From Bdellovibrionales bacterium (GTDB taxonomy: Bacteria; Bdellovibrionota; UBA2361; JAGRAS01): a stretch of 5,179 nt of DNA. The notes under the pieces were generated by a model. It ran no database searches. It saw only the letters and a list, made by a program, of their open reading frames with translations, and was not told the DNA's origin. The number at the start of each line of letters is the position of its first letter. Position 1 is the stretch's first letter. Shown here piece by piece: positions 1 through 3,154 of this stretch. The stretch covers positions 1 to 5,179 of the forward strand of contig JAGRAS010000147.1 in assembly GCA_020434465.1 (NCBI GenBank), in the 5' to 3' direction. Both the position numbers and the translations under genes were made by a program.

Positions 1-1
1 T

Positions 2-631
2 ACTTTAGGCAAACTCAGTATTAAAGAAATAAATGGGCCAATACAATTAACTAATAGCAAAGCTGAGATAGAAATTGATACCGATAGCAAAAACATTCTC
101 ACACTAAAAAACATCTCAGCAAATGCGTTTGACGGCACTTTACAAGTTGCTAAACTTCCAATTACTGATTTAGCAAAATCTGCCTTTATTAATTTGAAAT
201 TTAAAAACATTGACATAAAAAAACTACTTGAACTTATGAATCAAGAGCAAGTTGAAGCCACAGGAAGTATCTCTGGCGAAATTCCAATCAATATCCAAAA
301 CGGTAAGATAAGTGTAAAAAATGGAAAACTCTGGGCAATCGAACCAGGCGGAACAATCAAATATTTAGGCGATGATGCGGCTTTAGGCAGCAACCCGCAA
401 ATGATGCTAGCTATGCAGGCTTTAAAAAACCTTAAATTTAGCACGCTTACGGCTAACGTCGTTTATAAGCCAGATGGCACTCTTATATTGAACACAAGCC
501 TGGCTGGAAAAGGTCTAGAAATGAATTCTAGCCGCCCAATTAACGTCAATCTAAATATAGAGCAGAATATACTTAAATTATTTGAGAGCTTGCATGCTGT
601 AGATAATTTTACAAAAATCAAGCAGAAATAA
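2..631 (+). CDS. ydbH: YdbH family AsmA-like intermembrane transport protein, C-terminal part (5' truncated)
   Basis: The reading frame is open from the left edge to a TAA at 629-631, giving the last 209 residues; the E. coli protein is about 880 aa, so most of it lies outside. YdbH is an inner-membrane-anchored AsmA-like protein that spans the periplasm as a beta-rich groove and acts redundantly with TamB and YhdP in phospholipid transport to the outer membrane. The C-terminal family signature is visible: a GSISGEIP strand followed by a NGK..VKNGKLWA strand pair, then EPGGTIKY, a YKPDGTLIL strand, a LAGKG turn, and a closing RPINVNLNIEQNILKLFESL segment. Internal TTG (194) and ATG codons are not starts, because the similarity-like pattern continues upstream. 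The gene is followed by ynbE and ydbL, the same order as in E. coli, which strongly supports the identification. The old 'dicarboxylate transport' domain name for this family is misleading. Identification is by recalled family pattern, not a database search. Confidence 0.88.
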   Translation, partial: TLGKLSIKEINGPIQLTNSKAEIEIDTDSKNILTLKNISANAFDGTLQVAKLPITDLAKSAFINLKFKNIDIKKLLELMNQEQVEATGSISGEIPINIQNGKISVKNGKLWAIEPGGTIKYLGDDAALGSNPQMMLAMQALKNLKFSTLTANVVYKPDGTLILNTSLAGKGLEMNSSRPINVNLNIEQNILKLFESLHAVDNFTKIKQK

Positions 632-658
632 TTATCAGCTCTTAAATGGGGCTAAGGA

Positions 659-844
659 ATGAAAATGAGATTTTACACAATTTGTATGATTTGTTTGTTA
701 AGCGCCTGCTCACCAAAGGTAGAAGTGGTGGCACCAGATAAACCGATTACAATAAATTTAAACGTAAAAATTGACCACGAAGTCAAAGTTAAAGTTGAAA
801 AAGATCTTGAAGATGTTATCGACAAAGATAGCGGCTTATTTTAA
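659..844 (+). CDS. ynbE: YnbE family outer-membrane lipoprotein
   Basis: This is a 61-aa protein with a short signal peptide and a lipobox L14-S15-A16-C17, so lipidation and cleavage are expected at Cys17. Residue +2 is Ser rather than Asp, consistent with sorting to the outer membrane. The mature part carries the family segment VAPDKPITINLNVKIDHE, then a charged tail ending in GLF. In E. coli, YnbE binds the C-terminal end of YdbH by beta-strand augmentation and forms the outer-membrane end of the bridge. It lies 27 nt after the ydbH stop and 11 nt before ydbL. Start choice: ATG 659 gives the 61-aa length and Cys17 position I recall for E. coli, but the best Shine-Dalgarno, AAGGA at 654-658, directly abuts it and is 6 nt from the second in-frame ATG at 665. 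Translation may therefore begin at 665 (59 aa) with the same mature protein. Confidence 0.9.
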   Translation: MKMRFYTICMICLLSACSPKVEVVAPDKPITINLNVKIDHEVKVKVEKDLEDVIDKDSGLF

Positions 845-855
845 GGAAATAACCA

Positions 856-1179
856 ATGAAAAAAATTTTTGTAGCAATAATTTTAAGTTTCTTTTTATCA
901 AGTGCCGCTTGGGCAATCTCCCTTCCAGATGCTAAAGCTCAAAAACTTGTTGGTGAAACACCTTCTGGATACCTTGAGGCTGTTTCTGGAAGTCCAAGTG
1001 CTGATGTTAAAGCATTAGTTGATGACATTAACTCCAAACGAAGAGACGAGTACAAAAAAATTGCAGATAAAAACAAAACGAAAATTGCCGCCGTTGAAGC
1101 CTTAGCCGGATCAAAAGCAATCGAAAAAACTCCAGCAGGACAATATGTTAAAAAAGGTGGTAATTGGGTGGTTAAATAA
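856..1179 (+). CDS. ydbL: YdbL family periplasmic protein (DUF1318)
   Basis: This is a 107-aa protein, close to the 108 aa of E. coli YdbL. It has a clear Sec signal peptide: KK at residues 2-3, a hydrophobic core at 4-16, and an A18-W19-A20 cleavage site. The mature domain has the DUF1318 pattern: VGETPSGYLEAV near 32-43, a helical NSKRRDEYKKIADKNK segment near 59-74, VEALAG at 79-84, and a C-terminal G-QYVKKGGNWVVK strand. In E. coli, YdbL is a soluble periplasmic partner that controls how YnbE multimerises on YdbH, a chaperone-like role. The start ATG has AAGGA at 843-847, 8 nt upstream, overlapping the ynbE stop codon, which implies translational linkage. It is the last gene of the operon. 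No convincing terminator follows: only a 5-bp stem (TTGCT/AGCAA, 1261-1274) with a T-run 10 nt further on. Confidence 0.92.
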   Translation: MKKIFVAIILSFFLSSAAWAISLPDAKAQKLVGETPSGYLEAVSGSPSADVKALVDDINSKRRDEYKKIADKNKTKIAAVEALAGSKAIEKTPAGQYVKKGGNWVVK

Positions 1180-1304
1180 AAATTTCCAGTTGCAATTTTA
1201 TAAAACCTATTACTTAGAATCAGACTGACAAGTATAACTCTTCCTTTGCAATCTGCATGCTTGCTTCAAAGCAACAAGAGCTAGTTTTTTAAGGAAAAAG
1301 GGTT

Positions 1305-2174
1305 TTAAGATGATTTAAGATCAGAATACCCAGCAGTATGATTAAAAACTTTTTTACAATCATACAAAGCCTGGCCAACTACAGTTGTTAACGAATGTAA
1401 AACTTCAAGTGAACTCCCATCTGTTAGCAGGCTCCAAGCTTTTTCCGCTGAAAGCTGACTTAAAGCTGTTTTTTCTGAATTAGGAGCTTTATGAGTTAGC
1501 AACCTAGAGACAATTTGTCGTTTAAACTCTTCAGACTGAGACCACCGAGCAACAAAAATTTCATTAACAGACTCGCAAAATCTTTTAACAGCTTCTGCCA
1601 CATCTGCATTCTCTACTTCTTCAGCTTTTTTTCCAAATGAATTTCTTAATCGCGCATCTTCAAGTGCTTTATGCAATGCAGAGACACAGTGCGTAGCAGT
1701 AAAAAACTCATCTGTTTCCGAAAGGCTCTTAGTAATTGCATCTAAGCATCTTTCATTTACAACAACTAAATCTAAACTCTCAAAAGTTGATAGCAACCCA
1801 GCCTCAGATACCATTCTTGCAGACTCATACCTTAATGTCGGATGCATTGAAGCATCACTTATAACATCTGCAAGCGAAAACCTCTCGTCGCCGGCAATCT
1901 CTCTTCTAGCAATATGCTTTAAGGCAGATATTTTATCCCCCGCTCTTTCAACAAGAGAGCGAGCATCTAAAACTTCATTGGCAATGCCAACAGTAACTCT
2001 AAAACTATCGAATTTTAATACCGGGCTAGTCGCACGAGTTGTCGTGCCACGATCTGAGTTAGCAGGAGTTCCAATAAAGCGATCGATACCTAATCTATCT
2101 GGCTCAGCTATTGCTGCTTGACTAGCAACGTCATCCCTGTCGTCTTCCCTGGTACTTTGAACTGCCTTTACCAT
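1305..2174 (-). CDS. hypothetical protein, probably cytoplasmic and alpha-helical
   Basis: I do not recognise this 289-aa protein. It has no signal peptide, lipobox or membrane segment. Residues 1-50 are polar, rich in Asp, Arg, Thr and Ser, and look disordered (DRDD, SDRGTTTRATSP). From about residue 55 onward it reads as consecutive amphipathic helices. One stretch, HPTLRYESARMVSEAGL near 111-127, resembles a HEAT-repeat helix pair, but I see no clear repeat series, so this is only a hint. No catalytic motif is evident. The ATG at 2172-2174 has only a weak AGG at 2179-2181 as ribosome-binding site, with 4 nt spacing. The gene is convergent with ydbL (125 bp between the stops) and has its own upstream region, so it is probably a separate transcription unit. 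Coding status rests on an uninterrupted 870-bp frame of normal amino-acid composition in AT-rich DNA. Confidence 0.75.
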   Translation of the reverse strand: MVKAVQSTREDDRDDVASQAAIAEPDRLGIDRFIGTPANSDRGTTTRATSPVLKFDSFRVTVGIANEVLDARSLVERAGDKISALKHIARREIAGDERFSLADVISDASMHPTLRYESARMVSEAGLLSTFESLDLVVVNERCLDAITKSLSETDEFFTATHCVSALHKALEDARLRNSFGKKAEEVENADVAEAVKRFCESVNEIFVARWSQSEEFKRQIVSRLLTHKAPNSEKTALSQLSAEKAWSLLTDGSSLEVLHSLTTVVGQALYDCKKVFNHTAGYSDLKSS

Positions 2175-2276
2175 AAAACCTATAAATACTGCTTAACCTG
2201 TTATGCTGATTTAAATGGCAAATGTGTGATAATTTTTTAAATTTTCCGGGCAAATAACCACCAATATCAATTAATC

Positions 2277-2282
2277 TATAAT
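2277..2282 (+). promoter_or_regulatory. candidate -10 box TATAAT
   Basis: This is a perfect TATAAT hexamer in the gene-free stretch upstream of the tRNA region. No good -35 hexamer lies 16-18 bp upstream (the best are ATAACC or TAACCA), so it is either a weak promoter or an AT-rich coincidence. A start near 2289 would yield a short transcript ending at the hairpin plus T-tract at 2330-2351. Confidence 0.35.
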
Positions 2283-2288
2283 ATGCCT

Positions 2289-2351
2289 AAGAGTTTACAA
2301 AGATTAGCTTTTACGCTAATTTCAGCTCCCAAGCATTTTGCTTGATTTTTT
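2289..2351 (+). ncRNA. candidate small RNA, two hairpins
   Basis: The call is inferred from layout only: a TATAAT box at 2277-2282, then an 8-bp stem (2301-2308 with 2315-2322, one G-T wobble, 6-nt loop), then a second stem with a U-tract acting as a terminator-like end. The implied RNA is about 60 nt. There is no ORF in it, and it matches no RNA family I know. It could instead be an isolated terminator that insulates the tRNA region from read-through. Confidence 0.3.
2330..2351 (+). terminator. rho-independent terminator-like hairpin
   Basis: CAAGCA (2330-2335) and TGCTTG (2339-2344) form a perfect 6-bp stem around a TTT loop, followed by ATTTTTT. The stem is short and only moderately GC-rich, so efficiency is uncertain. 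The T-tract at 2346-2351 is also the first part of the direct repeat that recurs at 2611. Confidence 0.5.
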
Positions 2352-2455
2352 CTCGCTAGCTTGTCATCACCCGAAATCCTCGGGGTAAGGTGATAGCAAA
2401 GCGATTCAAATGGTGGCTGTAGCTCAGTTTGAAGAGCTCAAGATTGTGGTTCCAG
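2346..2455 (+). repeat. direct repeat copy 1: tRNA-His leader plus 5' half
   Basis: This segment matches 2611-2719 at about 98 of 110 positions with a single 1-nt gap near 2384-2386. It contains a T-tract, CTCG.TAGCTTGT.ATCACCCGA, a small hairpin (CCCGA 2370-2374 with TCGGG 2380-2384), the leader GATAGCAAAGCGA, and the first 44 nt of a tRNA-His. Similarity ends right after the anticodon stem. It is a tandem-type segmental duplication, with this copy decayed or remodelled. Confidence 0.9.
2412..2455 (+). pseudogene. tRNA-His 5' half (broken copy)
   Basis: Bases 2412-2455 reproduce G(-1) through the 3' strand of the anticodon stem of the intact tRNA-His at 2676, including the anticodon loop TTGTGGT with GTG. 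Four substitutions lie at 2430, 2432, 2440 and 2441: the D-loop loses a conserved G, and the anticodon stem becomes CAAGA opposite TCCAG with two mismatches. No T-arm or 3' acceptor strand follows, so it cannot be a functional tRNA. At most, a GCGGGTT heptamer shared with the T-arm is found at 2589-2595, which may be chance. Confidence 0.85.
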
Positions 2456-2569
2456 ATTTTTGCGAAACGATCTTGGCTCATCTTTGAGAGAATAAGCTCC
2501 CCTCGATGCTCGCAGTACTAATTGTACTGCTCCGCTTCTCGGTGAACTGATTATCTCAAATCTGAACCA
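2434..2569 (+). other. candidate structured RNA or rearranged palindrome derived from the tRNA copy
   Basis: Two long-range pairings are visible. GAGCTCAAGAT (2434-2444) pairs with ATCTTGGCTC (2470-2479), 10 bp with one bulge. TGGTTCCAGATTT (2447-2459) pairs with AAATCTGAACCA (2558-2569), 12 bp with one bulged C. The second left arm lies in the loop of the first stem, so both together would form a pseudoknot. The second also shares three bases with the palindrome at 2483-2560. Transcription is not shown; this could be DNA-level palindromic debris. Confidence 0.4.
2483..2560. repeat. symmetric imperfect palindromic element
   Basis: TTTGAGA (2483-2489) pairs with TCTCAAA (2554-2560), continued by TAA/TTA with a 3-nt bulge. 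In the centre GCAGTAC (2512-2518) and GTACTGC (2524-2530) form a perfect 7-bp stem around TAATT. Both pairings share the centre at about 2521, with partial pairing in between (CTCGATGC on the left, GCTTCTCGG on the right). This resembles small REP-like or palindromic intergenic elements; no transposase and no target-site duplication is visible. Confidence 0.6.
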
Positions 2570-2610
2570 ACCTCCTTTCGAAAAAATTGCGGGTTTTGTT
2601 TTTGGTTATG

Positions 2611-2719
2611 TTTTTTCTCGTTAGCTTGTTATCACCCGAGATCCTCGGGCAAGATGGTAGCAAAGCGAATCAAATGGTGGCTGTAGCTCAGTTGGTAGAG
2701 CTCTGGATTGTGGTTCCAG
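2611..2719 (+). repeat. direct repeat copy 2: tRNA-His leader plus 5' half (intact tRNA)
   Basis: This is the second copy of the 2346-2455 segment and the one that runs into the complete tRNA-His. It includes the T-tract at 2611-2616 and the leader with a 6-bp hairpin. Similarity to copy 1 stops at 2719, after the anticodon stem. Confidence 0.9.
2635..2649 (+). other. GC-rich hairpin in the tRNA-His leader
   Basis: CCCGAG and CTCGGG form a perfect 6-bp stem around ATC, ending 26 nt before the tRNA. The same hairpin is present in copy 1 with 5 bp. No U-tract follows on either strand, so it is not a terminator. It may be a leader structure processed away with the tRNA 5' end, or an operator-like site. 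I could not find a convincing tRNA promoter nearby. Confidence 0.5.
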
Positions 2720-2752
2720 TTGTCGCGGGTTCGAGCCCCGTCAGCCACCCCA
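2676..2752 (+). tRNA. tRNA-His (anticodon GTG)
   Basis: A complete cloverleaf can be read. G(-1) is at 2676 opposite C73 at 2749, the identity element for histidyl-tRNA synthetase. The acceptor stem is GTGGCTG-side 2677-2683 with CAGCCAC 2742-2748. The D-arm is GCTC/GAGC with GG in the loop. The anticodon stem CTGGA/TCCAG (2703-2707, 2715-2719) holds the loop TTGTGGT with GTG at 2710-2712. The variable region is TTGTC, and the T-arm is GCGGG/CCCGT with loop TTCGAGC. CCA is encoded at 2750-2752. It closely resembles the E. coli tRNA-His. No other tRNA is adjacent, apart from the broken upstream copy. Confidence 0.98.
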
Positions 2753-2842
2753 CCTTCGCGCTTCCGCCAAGGCTCCAGCGCTTCGGCGAGGCAAGCCCAC
2801 TTCGATACCCGCACAATTTTCAATAGCCCCAAGCGAAGGTGG
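2750..2842. repeat. GC-rich inverted-repeat block abutting the tRNA 3' end
   Basis: CCACCTTCGC (2750-2759) is the exact reverse complement of GCGAAGGTGG (2833-2842), and the left arm begins with the tRNA CCA itself. Inside is a smaller hairpin: CGCCAAGGC (2765-2773) against GCGCTTCGGCG (2778-2788), with bulges. Base composition is visibly GC-rich against AT-rich surroundings. The sequence style (CCAAGGCTCC..CTTCGGCGAGGCAAG) resembles dispersed palindromic intergenic repeats. No T-tract follows, so it is not an ordinary terminator, though it may stabilise the precursor 3' end. Confidence 0.65.
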
Positions 2843-2852
2843 CCACGCTGAA

Positions 2853-2872
2853 GTCGTGCCGCAGGCACCGAC
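2853..2872. repeat. short GC-rich hairpin
   Basis: GTCGTGCC (2853-2860) pairs with GGCACCGAC (2864-2872) around GCA, with one bulged base. It lies just outside the larger inverted repeat and is probably part of the same GC-rich element. No U-tract follows. Confidence 0.5.
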
Positions 2873-2885
2873 GAAAGCGGGCTTC

Positions 2886-2913
2886 TAGTATCTGGTACCT
2901 AGTATCTGGTACA
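2886..2913. repeat. degenerate heptamer tandem array (4 units)
   Basis: Four consecutive 7-mers, TAGTATC, TGGTACC, TAGTATC and TGGTACA, fit T[A/G]GTA[T/C]C with one terminal change. Viewed at 14 bp, CTAGTATCTGGTAC is repeated exactly at 2885-2898 and 2899-2912. This is the style of short tandemly repeated repetitive heptamers seen in intergenic DNA of several bacteria. Confidence 0.8.
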
Positions 2914-2973
2914 ACCCAACTATTTTCAAGGATTATAAGAAACTTTTCACCTAAATCCGCGAACACTTGAGTT

Positions 2974-3002
2974 TTGTTAAATTTATAATCGACCTGTATA
3001 AA
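2974..3002 (+). promoter_or_regulatory. candidate sigma-70 promoter for the small ORF
   Basis: TTGTTA (2974-2979) and TATAAA (2997-3002) are separated by exactly 17 bp and followed by an AT-rich discriminator. A start near 3009 would leave only about 17 nt before the ATG at 3026. A second TATAAT lies inside the spacer (2984-2989 region), so in this AT-rich stretch the precise promoter is uncertain. Confidence 0.4.
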
Positions 3003-3025
3003 ATTATTGATGGGAGAAAGTTGCC

Positions 3026-3073
3026 ATGTACCGTATTATAAGCTATTTATCGCGTCTCGCACATTTATTATAG
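3026..3073 (+). CDS. possible 15-aa small peptide
   Basis: An ATG at 3026 opens a 15-codon frame, MYRIISYLSRLAHLL, closed by TAG at 3071-3073. It has a good Shine-Dalgarno, GGGAG at 3012-3016 with 9 nt spacing, and the promoter-like pair at 2974-3002. The peptide is hydrophobic with two Arg and one His spaced so that a helix would be amphipathic, a property shared by leader peptides and type I toxin-like peptides. It could equally be the 5' remnant of a gene destroyed by rearrangement, since repeat copies flank it. I assign no function. Confidence 0.25.
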   Translation: MYRIISYLSRLAHLL

Positions 3074-3075
3074 CC

Positions 3076-3107
3076 CTAGTATCTGACACAAGCCAAATTT
3101 TTTAATG
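3076..3107. repeat. diverged downstream copy of the heptamer repeat and its flank
   Basis: CTAGTATCTG at 3076-3085 exactly matches the start of the second 14-mer unit at 2899-2908. The likeness continues in the flank: ACACAAGCCAA then a T-run here, against GTACAACCCAA then TTTT after the array. It reads as a decayed direct repeat about 177 bp from the first, bracketing the small ORF. Confidence 0.6.
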
Positions 3108-3154
3108 GGGCAAACTCTTTAAAGAGCGGAATTGATATCTAAGACTTATATCTT

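Noticed and set aside
1261..1290. Possible terminator after ydbL (TTGCT/AGCAA stem plus T-run)
   Set aside because: The stem is only 5 bp and the T-run at 1285-1290 starts 10 nt after it, too far for a standard rho-independent terminator.
2587..2826. Plus-strand open frame over the tRNA and repeat (79 codons)
   Set aside because: It reads through the tRNA cloverleaf (VAVAQLVELWIVVPVVAGSSPVSHP is tRNA translation) and the palindromic block, so it is not a protein gene.
2632..2868. Minus-strand open frame across the tRNA-His (78 codons)
   Set aside because: Its central part (GARTRDNWNHNPELYQLSY) is simply the antisense translation of the tRNA-His gene, a well-known false ORF pattern; the rest covers the GC-rich repeat.
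2346..2913. CRISPR array
   Set aside because: The repeats are either a single duplication or adjoining heptamers; there are no regularly spaced repeats with unique spacers and no cas genes.
2974..2989. TTGAGT with TATAAT as an alternative promoter upstream of the small ORF
   Set aside because: The spacing between TTGAGT and the TATAAT near 2984 is only about 11 bp, too short for sigma-70.
3115..3126. Perfect 12-bp palindrome CTCTTTAAAGAG downstream of the large minus-strand gene
   Set aside because: Considered as a terminator for that gene, but the hairpin would have little loop, is AT-rich, and only three Ts follow on the minus strand. It may be a chance palindrome.
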